Source of the DNA: Provencibacterium sp.
Lineage (GTDB): Bacteria > Bacillota > Clostridia > Oscillospirales > Ruminococcaceae
Assembly (NCBI GenBank): GCA_022793895.1
Contig: JAAWDS010000004.1
Span: forward strand, 1-64,000
Length of the DNA stretch: 64,000 bases
Direction of reading: 5' to 3'
Positions 26,775 to 35,237 of the stretch are shown in pieces. The notes beneath the pieces were generated by a model that worked only from the letters and a program-made list of their open reading frames with translations, made no database searches and was not told where the DNA came from. Within the stretch, counting starts at the first letter, position 1. Each line of letters starts with the position of its first letter. Both the position numbers and the translations under genes were made by a program.

Positions 26775-28230
26775 CGGGCACGATTTTCATTACGAGATGC
26801 AGGCGCTGGCCATGCTTTTCAGCCAGGGCAGGCGGGTTCAGGTGGTGCGGGAGGCCCCGGCGGCTCTCCCGGAGGAGGCGCTCTATACCGGGCTGCGGGC
26901 AGAGGGGGACGGCTGGCGTCTCTTGGTCCGCGCGCGGTTAGGCGGCGGATATGCCCAGCGGGAGGAGACGGTCCCGGCCGGATCGCCGGACGCGGAGCGC
27001 CGGATGGGGAGGCTCTGCTACCAGGCGCTGAGCGAGCTGACCGGCCTGCGCCCCGCCTGGGGAATTTTAACCGGCGTGCGGCCGGTGAAGCTGGTGCGCG
27101 CGGCGCTGGAAAAGGGCGCGGACCGGGCGGAGGCGGAGCGCTATTTCCTTGAGGAATGCCTGGTCAGCGAGGAAAAGCTGCGCCTTTGCTGCGAAACGGC
27201 CGAGGTGCAGCGCCCGCTGCTGGCCCGGAGCCGGCCGGAGGACGTTTCGCTCTATATCTCCATTCCCTTCTGTCCCTCGCGCTGCCGCTATTGCTCCTTC
27301 GTTTCCCACTCCATCGGACAGGCCGGGAAGCTGGTGGAGCCCTATTTGCAGCTTTTAGGCGAAGAGCTGCGCGCCCTGGGGGAAAAGGCGCGGCGCTATG
27401 GGCTGCGGCTGACGGCCGTTTATTTCGGCGGCGGAACCCCGACCACCTTGGAGGCCGGGCAGCTGGATACGCTTTTGGAAACGGTGGCGGAGAGCTTTGA
27501 TCTCTCTGCCGTTCAGGAATACACGGTGGAGGCCGGCCGCCCGGATACGATTACGGCGGAAAAATTGCAGGCGCTGCGCCGCCGGGGGGTGGACCGGATC
27601 AGCGTGAACCCCCAGTCGCTACAGGATGCGGTGCTGGAGAAGGCCGGGCGGCGGCACACCGCCGCCCAGGCGGTGGAGAGCTACCGTCTGGCGCGGACCT
27701 TCGGCTTCCAAACGATCAACATGGATCTTATCGCCGGTCTGGAAGGGGATACCCCCCTGCTGTTTGCGGATACCCTGCGGCAGGTAATCGCCCTGCGGCC
27801 GGAGAATGTCACCGTTCATACCCTGTCGGTCAAGCGGGCGGCCAATCTCAGCGAGGACCCAGCGGCGGTGCTCGCCCGGCGCGGTGCGGAAGAGATGGTA
27901 TCCCTCGCGCGGGGGCTGCTCACGGAAGCGGGCTACCGGCCCTATTATCTCTACCGGCAGAAGAACATGCTGCAAAATCTGGAAAACACCGGCTATAGCC
28001 TGCCGGGCCATGAGAGCGCCTATAACATTCGGATTATGGACGAGAGCCAGACTATCCTAGCCGCTGGGGCGGGCGGGGTGACAAAATTGGTCGGCGGCGG
28101 CGAAATCCAACGGATATTTAACTATAAATATCCATATGAATATATCAGCCGGTTCCATCAGCTCCGCGAAAGACAGCAAGGGATGGATGATTTCTATAAA
28201 AAGTTTCCCATTCCGGGCGTTGTCGGTTGA
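26758..28230 (+). CDS. hemZ: Radical SAM coproporphyrinogen dehydrogenase HemZ
   Basis: Oxygen-independent coproporphyrinogen-type radical SAM enzyme, 490 residues. The cluster motif C-P-S-R-C-R-Y-C lies at about residue 178, preceded by Y-I-S-I-P-F. Downstream are F-G-G-G-T-P-T, T-V-E-A-G-R-P-D and R-I-S-V-N-P-Q-S. An N-terminal domain of about 160 residues distinguishes HemZ from HemN/HemW. HemZ co-occurs with dtd/relA regions in many Clostridia; its true physiological product in strains without full heme synthesis is unclear. The start overlaps the MBL gene. Confidence 0.92.
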   Translation: MKIFIDGHDFHYEMQALAMLFSQGRRVQVVREAPAALPEEALYTGLRAEGDGWRLLVRARLGGGYAQREETVPAGSPDAERRMGRLCYQALSELTGLRPAWGILTGVRPVKLVRAALEKGADRAEAERYFLEECLVSEEKLRLCCETAEVQRPLLARSRPEDVSLYISIPFCPSRCRYCSFVSHSIGQAGKLVEPYLQLLGEELRALGEKARRYGLRLTAVYFGGGTPTTLEAGQLDTLLETVAESFDLSAVQEYTVEAGRPDTITAEKLQALRRRGVDRISVNPQSLQDAVLEKAGRRHTAAQAVESYRLARTFGFQTINMDLIAGLEGDTPLLFADTLRQVIALRPENVTVHTLSVKRAANLSEDPAAVLARRGAEEMVSLARGLLTEAGYRPYYLYRQKNMLQNLENTGYSLPGHESAYNIRIMDESQTILAAGAGGVTKLVGGGEIQRIFNYKYPYEYISRFHQLRERQQGMDDFYKKFPIPGVVG

Positions 28231-28255
28231 AATAGCGTCCAAGGGGTGCTATAAT
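28227..28255 (+). promoter_or_regulatory. Strong promoter of the zinc-ribbon gene
   Basis: TTGAAA (28227-28232), 17-base spacer, TATAAT (28250-28255), with TG one base before the -10. It overlaps the hemZ stop codon and leaves a 5' leader of about 170 bases with a GC-rich hairpin region (about 28345-28415). Confidence 0.82.
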
Positions 28256-28431
28256 GAAGCTGCCGGAAAAATGAAACAGTTGTTACTACCGGCGGGGAAG
28301 AGGACAAATGCGGCGGAAATCATTTTAGAGAAGGGGAAAGAGGGCGGAGGCAGCGCTGTGCCCTCCGATTGCGCCTCCTCATCCGGCCCTGCCGGAGCGG
28401 GCGCCGCCCCAAGAAAGGAAGGAAATTAGGA

Positions 28432-28932
28432 ATGGGAACGCTGGATAACATTTTCAACAGGGCGCGCGATGTAGCAAACGACCTCGGCCAGAAGGCCAAC
28501 GACGTTGTGGAGGTTTCCAAGCTCAAGCTCTCGGTCGTTTCGCTGGGCAGCGATATTGACAAGGTTTATCAAAAGCTCGGCCTGATGATCTATGAGATGG
28601 TGAAGGCGGGAACGGCCAACCATGAGCTGGTAGACGGCTGCGTAGCCGAGATCGACGCGCTCAAAATTAAGCTGGATGAGGTAAACCAGAAAATCGACGC
28701 GCTCAAAAACGTGCGCCGGTGCGATAGCTGCGGCAACGCGGTAGATATCGCCGCGCAGTTCTGCCCGATGTGCGGCAGCCTGTTGCAGAAGCCGGAAGCG
28801 GAGTACCGCGTGGTCGAGGAAACGGAAACAGCCCCGGCGGAGGAGCCCGCTGAGGAGCCCGTAGAAGCGCCCGCCGAAGCCCCCGCAGAGGCGGCGGAAG
28901 AACCGGAGAAGGACGAAACAGCCGGCGCATAA
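28432..28932 (+). CDS. Zinc-ribbon protein with coiled-coil and acidic tail
   Basis: About 166 residues of unknown function. The N-terminal 90 residues are helical and coiled-coil-like (M-G-T-L-D-N-I-F-N-R-A ... V-N-Q-K-I-D-A-L-K). A zinc ribbon follows at about 97-116 (C-D-S-C-G ... C-P-M-C-G). The last 40 residues are Glu/Ala/Pro-rich and probably disordered. GGAAGGAAAT precedes the ATG at 28432. It has its own strong promoter and a strong terminator, so it is a single-gene unit, probably abundantly expressed. Confidence 0.82.
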   Translation: MGTLDNIFNRARDVANDLGQKANDVVEVSKLKLSVVSLGSDIDKVYQKLGLMIYEMVKAGTANHELVDGCVAEIDALKIKLDEVNQKIDALKNVRRCDSCGNAVDIAAQFCPMCGSLLQKPEAEYRVVEETETAPAEEPAEEPVEAPAEAPAEAAEEPEKDETAGA

Positions 28933-28951
28933 AGCGCGCGGGCTTTGCGGA

Positions 28952-29005
28952 CGGCCGGACAGGAAGTAGCTTTTCAAAAGGAGCTTCCTGTCCGGCCGCC
29001 TTTTT
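28952..29005 (+). terminator. Strong intrinsic terminator after the zinc-ribbon gene
   Basis: A 15-bp perfect stem (28952-28966 with 28984-28998), then CCTTTTT. It starts 20 bases after the stop codon. Confidence 0.93.
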
Positions 29006-29113
29006 CTGTGCGAAAGCAGAATAAAAAAACGGGAGCGCCCGGTTCCCGATCCGCGGAGGGCGGCCGGACCGGCTGCGCTGGCCGGGAAGCGGTTTTAAAA
29101 GGAGTGGCAGAAG

Positions 29114-30856
29114 TTGACTGCGAGGAAAAAACAGAGCTTTTTGCAAGGGGCCGTCATCCTGGGGGTGGCCACGCTGGGGGTGAAGCTCATCGGCGCGATG
29201 TTTAAAATACCGCTGGCAAACCTGATAGGCGGGGTGGGGATGGGGGACTTCACCATTGCCTACGACATCTTCCGTCCGCTCAACTCGTTAGCGGTCGCCG
29301 GGCTGCCGGTGGCGGTCTCCAAGCTGACCAGCGAGAGCGTGGCCACCGGACGGCTGCGGGACGCGCGGCGGATCCTCCGCCTTTCTTCGGCGCTGTTTTT
29401 CGTCACCGGCGCGGCAGGCTGCGCCGTTATGCTGCTTGGCGCGCGGCCGTTTGCTTCGATTCTTGGCAGCCCGGATAGCTTTCTGACCATTGCGGCGCTC
29501 GCGCCCGCCCTGTTTTTCTGCTGTGTCATGTCCGCTTACCGGGGCTACTACCAGGGGTTAAAAAACATGTATCCCACCGCTGTCTCCCAGGTGATAGAGG
29601 CGGTCTGTAAATTGGCGGCCGGTATCCTGCTCAGTCTTCTCTTCATGCGCTTTGCGGCCGCCAGCCTGGAAACGCCGGACAGTCTCGTAGAAAGGCTTTA
29701 CGGTACATCCGGCGATCGGAGGGTGCTCATTAGCCAGTTCGGCGCGGTCGGCGCGGTGCTCGGCGTCACCCTTTCGACCGCCTGCGGGGCGCTGTTCCTT
29801 TGGCTGCGCCACCGGCTGTGCGGCGACGGCATTTCACGCGGGGAGTGGCAGAGATCCCCCGCGCCGGCAGGGCGGCGGGAGCTGCTGCGGCGGATGGTAA
29901 AGATCGCCCTGCCGGTCTGCCTGGGCTCGGTGATGGTCCACCTGACGACGCTGATCGATCTGGCCTCGATTCTGAACCGGCTGGACCGCGCCATGCGGCT
30001 GGACGCGAACGCTCTTCTCTCGATGTACCGGGGGCTTATTCCGGAAGGATACTCGCACGCCGAAACAGCCAAATTCCTTTACGGCACCTATTCGGGGATT
30101 GCGGTCAACATCTTCAACCTGGTCCCCTCGATGACCACCACGCTGGGGGTCAGTATCCTCCCAGCGGTTGCGGGGGCCTGGGCGGCGGGAAACCGGGCGC
30201 TGGTGAAACGCAATGTGGAATCGATGCTGAGGGTCACGGCGCTGGTCGTTTTCCCGGCGGGCTGCGGGCTGATGGCTCTCAGCGAGCCCATCACACTGCT
30301 GCTCTACGGCTCGCGGCCGATGGAGGCGAAGATTGCCGCGATGCTGCTGCGATCCCTGGCGGCGCCGATGGTGTTCGTTTCGCTGGCCACGCCGGTCAAC
30401 GCGGTCCTTCAGGCGGTGGGCCGGGTGGATATGCCGGTCCGGCTCATGGCGGTTGGCGGCGCGCTCAAGCTGGGGCTCAACTTTCTGCTGGTGGGGCAGC
30501 CGCGCCTCAATATCCAGGCGGCCCCGGCGGGAACGCTGCTGTGCTACCTGACCATCGTCCTTTGCAGCCTGCGGGTGCTGCGGCGTTCGGCCGGTCTGTC
30601 GTTTCACTATGGACGGATTTTTTTAAAGCCTGCGCTGGGGGGGATCCTCTGCGGCGTGGCCGCCTCTACGGCTTACGATCTGCTCGGCCGCTGGTCGGAC
30701 GGCGGCGCGGTGACGGCGGCGGCGATCCTGGTGGGCGGCGTTTTTTACCTGGCGGTTATTCTTTTGAGCCGCGCGCTGCTGAAGGAGGATGTCTTTATGC
30801 TGCCCGGCGGCGAAAAAATTGCGAAAATACTTGAAAAACATGGCATGATCGGTTAA
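29114..30856 (+). CDS. SpoVB/MurJ-type oligosaccharide flippase
   Basis: Polytopic MOP-superfamily membrane protein of 580 residues with about 14 hydrophobic helices, related to SpoVB and YabM of Bacillus. Such proteins move lipid-linked precursors across the membrane, SpoVB for spore cortex. The family start G-A-V-I-L-G-V-A-T-L-G-V-K-L-I-G-A-M-F-K-I-P-L is clear. The TTG at 29114 with AAAAGGAGTGG upstream is the best start. It occupies the yabM position just before mazG and the yabP-yabQ string, which supports a sporulation role, but a vegetative flippase role cannot be excluded. Confidence 0.9.
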   Translation: MTARKKQSFLQGAVILGVATLGVKLIGAMFKIPLANLIGGVGMGDFTIAYDIFRPLNSLAVAGLPVAVSKLTSESVATGRLRDARRILRLSSALFFVTGAAGCAVMLLGARPFASILGSPDSFLTIAALAPALFFCCVMSAYRGYYQGLKNMYPTAVSQVIEAVCKLAAGILLSLLFMRFAAASLETPDSLVERLYGTSGDRRVLISQFGAVGAVLGVTLSTACGALFLWLRHRLCGDGISRGEWQRSPAPAGRRELLRRMVKIALPVCLGSVMVHLTTLIDLASILNRLDRAMRLDANALLSMYRGLIPEGYSHAETAKFLYGTYSGIAVNIFNLVPSMTTTLGVSILPAVAGAWAAGNRALVKRNVESMLRVTALVVFPAGCGLMALSEPITLLLYGSRPMEAKIAAMLLRSLAAPMVFVSLATPVNAVLQAVGRVDMPVRLMAVGGALKLGLNFLLVGQPRLNIQAAPAGTLLCYLTIVLCSLRVLRRSAGLSFHYGRIFLKPALGGILCGVAASTAYDLLGRWSDGGAVTAAAILVGGVFYLAVILLSRALLKEDVFMLPGGEKIAKILEKHGMIG

Positions 30857-30913
30857 TATAGTACATGTCACGCAAAGGGCCCAGGCTTTGGATTTATGGG
30901 GAATGGCGGTTTT

Positions 30914-31759
30914 ATGGTGAAGTTTTCTTTCAAAGAACAATATGATATTTCCGATCTCGTTGAAATTGTCCGGCTGCTGCGCGCGCCGGGCGGCTGCCCT
31001 TGGGATCGCGAGCAGGATCACCATTCTATCCGTAAGAACCTGATTGAAGAGGCCTATGAGGTGGCCGAAGCGATCGATATGGAGAGCGTCCCGATGCTGC
31101 GCGAGGAACTGGGGGATCTGCTTTTGCAGGTGGTGCTGCATGCGCAGATGGAAGCAGAAAAGGGAGCTTTCTCTTTTTCGGATGTCTGCAATGAGATCTG
31201 CCAAAAGCTCATTGTCCGTCATCCCCATGTTTTTGGAGACGTCCGGGCCGAGTCCACTGGCGAGGTGCTCAACAACTGGGATGCGATTAAGCAGCAAACC
31301 AAAGGGCAGACAACCGTGGCGCAAACGCTGGAAAGCGTCCCGCGGACGCTGCCGGCGCTCATGCGCGCAGAGAAGGTGCAGCACCGCGCGGCGAAGGCAG
31401 GGCTGGGCGAGTCCAGTGTGCCGGGCGCTCTTTCCAGCCTTCAGGGCGAGGTGGAAAGACTGCATGCGGCGCTTGAGGCCGGGCCGGGCGCTGGAGAAGA
31501 GCTGGGCGGCGTGCTGTTTGCCGCCGTGCAGGCGGCGCGGCAGCTGGGCCGGGATCCGGAAGAGCTGTTAAGCGCTTCCACCGATCGGTTTATCAGGCAG
31601 GCCAAGCGGACGGAGGAACTGGCGGCACAGCAGGGACTTACTTTAAAGGACTGCACGGCTGAACAGTTGGATGTATGTTGGCGTCAGGCAAAGGACAATA
31701 TAAGTGTGACACAGCAGGAACCCTCTGCCATTGGGATGGGTACAGTGGATAAAGCCTGA
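30914..31759 (+). CDS. mazG: Nucleoside triphosphate pyrophosphohydrolase MazG
   Basis: Hydrolyses NTPs/dNTPs to NMP and pyrophosphate, a housecleaning activity. About 281 residues. The signature [12 protein letters not shown] and [11 protein letters not shown] with a downstream [10 protein letters not shown] gives the EExxE...ExxD metal site, and a second MazG-like half follows. The tetrapyrrole-methylase domain fused to it in Bacillus YabN is absent. The start is uncertain (30896 or 30914); no strong ribosome-binding site is visible for either. Confidence 0.93.
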   Translation: MVKFSFKEQYDISDLVEIVRLLRAPGGCPWDREQDHHSIRKNLIEEAYEVAEAIDMESVPMLREELGDLLLQVVLHAQMEAEKGAFSFSDVCNEICQKLIVRHPHVFGDVRAESTGEVLNNWDAIKQQTKGQTTVAQTLESVPRTLPALMRAEKVQHRAAKAGLGESSVPGALSSLQGEVERLHAALEAGPGAGEELGGVLFAAVQAARQLGRDPEELLSASTDRFIRQAKRTEELAAQQGLTLKDCTAEQLDVCWRQAKDNISVTQQEPSAIGMGTVDKA

Positions 31760-31821
31760 AAGGGCCGAGCGCTTTTCTGGAGGCTTTAATAAAAAAGTAT
31801 AAAATATTCGGAGGTTTTAAC

Positions 31822-32097
31822 ATGACGAAAGCAGAGTTAATCAATGCAATTGCGGAGAAATCCGGTTTTACAAAAAGAGATAGCGAAACGGCGCTGACCG
31901 CTGTGCTCGACAGCATTACCGATGCGCTTGTCGCCGGCGAAAAGGTTTCGCTCATCGGCTTCGGCACCTTTGAAGTAAAGAGCAGAGCGGCCCGCACCGG
32001 CGTGAATCCGCGTACCAAAGAGCAGATTGAAATTGCGGCCTCCAAGCTGCCCTCCTTCAAGGCCGGCAAGGCCCTCAAGGACGCAGTTGCCGAGTAA
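31822..32097 (+). CDS. hup: HU family DNA-binding protein
   Basis: 91-residue nucleoid protein that bends DNA as a homodimer. Conserved [13 protein letters not shown] start, G-F-G-T-F-E-V core and R-x-x-R-T-G-x-N-P-R-T-K DNA-binding arm (here [11 protein letters not shown]). GGAGGTTTTAAC lies just before the ATG. A TATAAAAT sequence about 20 bases upstream may be its -10, though no good -35 is seen. It is followed by a terminator and sits between mazG and rqcP. Confidence 0.97.
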   Translation: MTKAELINAIAEKSGFTKRDSETALTAVLDSITDALVAGEKVSLIGFGTFEVKSRAARTGVNPRTKEQIEIAASKLPSFKAGKALKDAVAE

Positions 32098-32124
32098 ATA
32101 GAAGGGGCGGCCGATTGCCCTTTT

Positions 32125-32150
32125 GGCCGGTGGTGCGCCACCGGCCTTTT
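32125..32150 (+). terminator. Intrinsic terminator after HU
   Basis: A 9-bp GC-rich stem (32125-32133 with 32138-32146), TGCG loop, then TTTTGTCGTTT. Confidence 0.85.
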
Positions 32151-32286
32151 GTCGTTTAAAGAAAGGCTTGCCATTCCCCCTCTCGCCCGGGTTGGGGATT
32201 GCAGGGAAGGGCGCTGTTCCTCATGGCTCAATACGGGCCGGGGAGCGCCGGCCTTAGGCGGGCAGGTCCCGCAGAAAGGGATAATT

Positions 32287-32532
32287 ATGCGATTGGATAA
32301 ATATTTAAAGGTTTCGCGCCTCATCAAGCGCCGCACCGTTGCGAACGATGCCTGCGATGCGGATCGGATTCTGGTCAACGGCAAGGCGGCGCGCGCCTCT
32401 TATGCGGTCAAAGAGGGGGATGTGATTGAGGTGGCGCTGGGAAGCCGCCCGCTCAAGGTGCGGGTGTTGAGCGTCAGCGAGTTTGCGCGCAAGGAGGAGG
32501 CATCCTCCCTCTATGAAGTCATCAGCGATTGA
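32287..32532 (+). CDS. rqcP: S4-domain RNA-binding protein RqcP
   Basis: 81-residue S4-domain protein (YabO/Hsp15-like). RqcP works with RqcH and tRNA-Ala to add alanine tails to stalled nascent chains on 50S subunits. The S4 fold is clear: M-R-L-D-K-Y-L-K-V-S-R-L-I-K-R-R-T, then A-D-R-I-L-V-N-G-K-A-A-R-A-S and V-K-E-G-D-V-I. AAAGGG lies upstream of the ATG at 32287. It keeps the mazG-rqcP-yabP order of Bacillus, but the marR module has been inserted before yabP. Confidence 0.93.
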   Translation: MRLDKYLKVSRLIKRRTVANDACDADRILVNGKAARASYAVKEGDVIEVALGSRPLKVRVLSVSEFARKEEASSLYEVISD

Positions 32533-32749
32533 CGGTAGCCCCGAACCTTGTTGTAGGCTCCCCTTAGCGGACAGTGGGAAGAAAAACACTGTTCCGGGAA
32601 GGGGAGCATTCTTGTACCGCAAAAGGCGGGGCCATGCGGAGATAATGTAGTTCCCGGTAAGTCTGGACGTCTAAACGGGGGAGTTTGACGCGTGTTTTTG
32701 GACATGCGCTCATAAAAGCGCAATGCGGATAAAAAGAATGGGTAGGCTA
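32533..32749. other. Gap between rqcP and marR with one large hairpin
   Basis: No gene seen. A hairpin with arms GCTCCCCTT and AAGGGGAGC (about 32557-32607), with inner pairing GACAGTG/CACTGTT, follows rqcP. It may terminate transcription, though no T-run follows. The rest is lower in GC than the surrounding genes and marks the left edge of the inserted marR module. Confidence 0.45.
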
Positions 32750-32787
32750 TTGACAAATTAAGTTCTATATAGCACTATCCTATATAG
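32750..32787 (+). promoter_or_regulatory. marR promoter with paired palindromic octamers
   Basis: TTGACA at 32750-32755 is a perfect -35. The -10 region is poor (CACTAT at 32773-32778 with a 17-base spacer). Two copies of the self-palindromic octamer CTATATAG lie at 32765-32772 and 32780-32787, 15 bases apart, flanking the -10. This is a plausible MarR auto-operator. Confidence 0.6.
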
Positions 32788-32799
32788 GGGGAGATTGCA

Positions 32800-33234
32800 A
32801 CGAAAACTTACGGCGGTTTTCTTTTATCCCAGATCCGGCATCTGAGCGGACGAGCCAGCGAAAGGCTGTTCAAAGAGAGCGGGGTTGATATTTTCAACGG
32901 TGCGCAGGGCCGCATTCTTTATGTGTTGTGGGAACATGGGCAGTTGACCATTACGGAGATAGGACGGCTCACTTCCTTGGCGAAAACGACCCTCACCAGC
33001 ATGCTCGATCGCATGGAAGCGGGGGGACTTATCGAGAGGATACCGGATAAGAAAAACCGCAGGCAGACGTTTATTTCCGTTACGGAAAAGGCGAAAGGAT
33101 ACCGCGAAAAATACGACTGGATATCCGACCGGATGAGCGAGATTTTCTATAAAGGCTTTACGGATGACGAGATCCTCCATTTTGAGAACCAGCTCAGGCA
33201 AATCATTAAAAATCTTGAAAGCGAGGGAGTCTAA
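32800..33234 (+). CDS. MarR family regulator with ACG in place of a start codon
   Basis: Winged-helix repressor of about 144 residues. The MarR body is intact: helix-turn-helix L-T-I-T-E-I-G-R-L-T-S-L-A-K-T-T-L-T-S-M, wing D-K-K-N-R-R-Q-T, then a C-terminal dimer helix. The frame is open only from 32788. Within it the position with ideal spacing (6 bases) from the Shine-Dalgarno AGGGGGAG is ACG at 32800, exactly where homologues would have ATG (K-T-Y-G-G-F-L-L-S follows). No ATG, GTG or TTG in this frame keeps the first helices. It is either a rare ACG start, a point mutation (T to C) or a sequence error. The flavin reductase relic follows after 3 bases. Confidence 0.75.
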   Translation, partial: TKTYGGFLLSQIRHLSGRASERLFKESGVDIFNGAQGRILYVLWEHGQLTITEIGRLTSLAKTTLTSMLDRMEAGGLIERIPDKKNRRQTFISVTEKAKGYREKYDWISDRMSEIFYKGFTDDEILHFENQLRQIIKNLESEGV

Positions 33235-33237
33235 GCA

Positions 33238-33820
33238 TGGAAAAAGTATCTATCTCTCCGAATAACAACTTTTGTCCGCAAACGCTATTCCTTTACGGTA
33301 CCTACAAAGAGGATGGAACGCCGAACTTCGCCTGTTCTGCTGGTTTAGCTATTGCTGGGATACGGAATTGGGCGTGATGGCCTGCATCGGCGGGGATAAA
33401 CTGACGAAAGACCGGATACGGGCCAACAAAGTGTTCTCGGCCAATCTCGTCAACCGGTCTATGCTGCCTCTTGCGGATTATTTGGGCAACACCGAAGGGT
33501 ATTCGCCGGAGAAAATGGATATTCCCATTGAAATTGAGCGCGGCGCGGTATTGGAGGTTCCTGTGTTAAGGGATAGCCCGTGGGTATTCGAGCTTGAAGT
33601 TCAAAGGGCCATCCCTTTGGATGACGGCGAGGTTTTTCTTTGTAAAATCCGCAACACGCTGGTTGACAGAGAGTTGAGGGAGGAGTCTGTCAGCATAGAG
33701 GAACGGCTTTCTAAGGCCGATCCGGTCGCTTGGGTTGGAGGGGAAGAATATTTCGCTTTTAAAGCTGAGGCGTTAGGCAAAGCAGGAGATTGGAAAGATC
33801 GGTTCCGCAAAGAGAAATAG
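33238..33820 (+). pseudogene. Flavin reductase family gene with a frameshift
   Basis: From the ATG at 33238 (GAGGGAG upstream) the frame reads M-E-K-V-S-I-S-P-N-N-N-F-C-P-Q-T-L-F-L-Y-G and so on. It then goes off-frame and stops within about 50 bases. The +1-shifted frame picks up at about 33330 with L-F-C-W-F-S-Y-C-W-D and continues to 33820. Restoring one G (TTCGCC to TTCGGCC) would give one 194-residue flavin reductase-like split-barrel protein. Such proteins are commonly paired with MarR regulators. It is either a real single-base deletion or a sequencing error at a GG. It lies three bases after marR and is followed by a strong terminator. Confidence 0.8.
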
Positions 33821-33848
33821 GCGGTTTGTTGTAGAAACAGAACTACAT

Positions 33849-33892
33849 AAAGGGGCTGTAAAAACGCATCGCGTTTTTACAGCCCCTTTTTC
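33849..33892. terminator. Long bidirectional terminator after the flavin reductase
   Basis: A 19-bp perfect stem (33849-33867 with 33871-33889), 3-base loop, flanked by A-rich left and T-rich right arms ending TTTTTC. It is the right boundary of the inserted marR module. Confidence 0.95.
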
Positions 33893-34021
33893 ATGCTCCG
33901 CTTTGGACAAGGGCAGGTTCATAGCGCCCAGGGGCATAGTTTCCCCCTTCCGGTCATATAGATGAAGCAAGGCCATAAGCAGCTTTAGGCGGCGGCACGG
34001 CCGGACGAAGGAGGCAGGGAA

Positions 34022-34309
34022 ATGGCGGATGATAAAGAAAAAACCGGTTTTCAGCAGCCGCACAATGTGATTTTGGAGGATCGCCGCATCCTGACGATAT
34101 CCGGCGTGCAGGATATTGACAGCTATGACGAGCAGTCGGTCGTTGCGTTTACCGAGCTGGGCGAGCTCACCATCAAGGGGGAAAACCTGCATATCAACAA
34201 AATCGATGTACAGACGGGGGAGCTCAACATTGAGGGGGAGATCTGGGAGCTCTGCTATAGCGATTTGCAGCAGAAAAAGCAAGGGATTTTCTCCCGCCTG
34301 TTCCGTTAG
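34022..34309 (+). CDS. yabP: Sporulation protein YabP
   Basis: 95-residue YabP-family protein needed for spore cortex or envelope formation in Bacillus. The pattern H-N-V-I-L-E-D-R-R-I-L-T-I-S-G-V-Q-D-I-D-S-Y-D-E and L-T-I-K-G-E-N-L-H-I is typical. GGAGGCAGGGAA lies before the ATG. It starts the yabP-yabQ-divIC-yabR string, with yabQ 15 bases downstream. Confidence 0.92.
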   Translation: MADDKEKTGFQQPHNVILEDRRILTISGVQDIDSYDEQSVVAFTELGELTIKGENLHINKIDVQTGELNIEGEIWELCYSDLQQKKQGIFSRLFR

Positions 34310-34324
34310 AGGAGGGGCGGGCGG

Positions 34325-34933
34325 ATGGTACTGGGTGTAAGCGTTGCGGCGCAGACATTGCTGTTTTTAAAGTCCATCCTGCTGGGCGCATGCCTGATGC
34401 TGCTTTACGATGGGTTCCGCATCCTCCGCCTGGCGGTGAAAACCCCGGCGGCTATTGTTCTGGTGGAGGATATCCTCTTTTTCCTGATCTGCGCGCTGGC
34501 CACCATGCTGTTTTTAATCTCGGCCAACTTTGGAGAGATCCGTTTCTTCGCGCTGCTGGGGGAGGGGATGGGCGCGCTGCTTTGCGCGCTGACCCTATCC
34601 AGGATGGTGATGGCCTGCTCGAAAGCGATCATCGGCTTTGTGCGCGCCGTTTTCCGGGTGGTGTTCCGGCTGTTCTTTCGGCCGGTCTATCGGATTATAC
34701 ATAGCCTCGCGCTTCAATTTGTGCGTTTCACCGGCTTCTTAGGGGCATGGACACAAAAATCTTGCCGGAAAGCGAATTACGGCTTGAAACGCAGACGGGT
34801 TCTGTTGTATAATCTAATTATATCCGGGCATAAGGAAAGGCAGGCGGCCCATAAGCGCAAGCGGGCGCAGCGGGAAGGGATGATAAAGCATGAAGCAGAA
34901 AAAGGCCAAGGCGAAGAAGCGGCCGGGCAATAG
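34325..34933 (+). CDS. yabQ: Spore cortex protein YabQ
   Basis: Membrane protein of 202 residues with three or four N-terminal hydrophobic helices (about 10-95), one carrying the family pattern L-Y-D-G-F-R-I-L-R, and a long basic C-terminal region (about 120-202). YabQ localises to the forespore and is required for cortex synthesis. Its last 44 bases overlap divIC in another frame, so translation of the two is coupled. GGAGGGGCGG precedes the ATG. Confidence 0.9.
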   Translation: MVLGVSVAAQTLLFLKSILLGACLMLLYDGFRILRLAVKTPAAIVLVEDILFFLICALATMLFLISANFGEIRFFALLGEGMGALLCALTLSRMVMACSKAIIGFVRAVFRVVFRLFFRPVYRIIHSLALQFVRFTGFLGAWTQKSCRKANYGLKRRRVLLYNLIISGHKERQAAHKRKRAQREGMIKHEAEKGQGEEAAGQ

Positions 34934-35192
34934 GCTGGTTCGCCTTGGCGTGGTGATCTTTGCAGTTTATTCAGGCTTTACCATTCTTCAATTGCAGGCG
35001 GATGTGCGCGCACGCCGCACCGAGCTGGCCGAGCTGCAACAAAAATGTGAGCAGCAGCGCATTGAAAACAAAGAGCTGGAGCTCCGGCTCAGCGCCGGCG
35101 ACGACGCGGATTACATCGTGCGCACCGCGCGCGAGCGGCTGGACTTTGTCTATCCTTATGAAAAGGTGTTTATTAACGCCTCCGGCAGTTGA
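34890..35192 (+). CDS. divIC: DivIC/FtsB-like septum formation initiator
   Basis: 100-residue bitopic division protein. A basic N-terminal cytoplasmic tail (K-Q-K-K-A-K-A-K-K) leads to one membrane helix (about 18-36), a coiled coil (about 40-75) and the conserved D-Y-I-V-R-T-A-R-E-R-L motif. It acts with FtsL and DivIB at the septum. It starts inside yabQ with GGGAAGGGATG upstream. Confidence 0.92.
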   Translation: MKQKKAKAKKRPGNRLVRLGVVIFAVYSGFTILQLQADVRARRTELAELQQKCEQQRIENKELELRLSAGDDADYIVRTARERLDFVYPYEKVFINASGS

Positions 35193-35237
35193 AGCGGAAG
35201 GTAAGCTACAAAAGTTTGAGGAGGAACTGCAAACAGT

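Noticed and set aside
33272-33820. Treating the frame from 33272 as an intact gene
   Set aside because: Its first residues are not family-like. The true N-terminus is encoded in another frame from 33238, so the gene is frameshifted.
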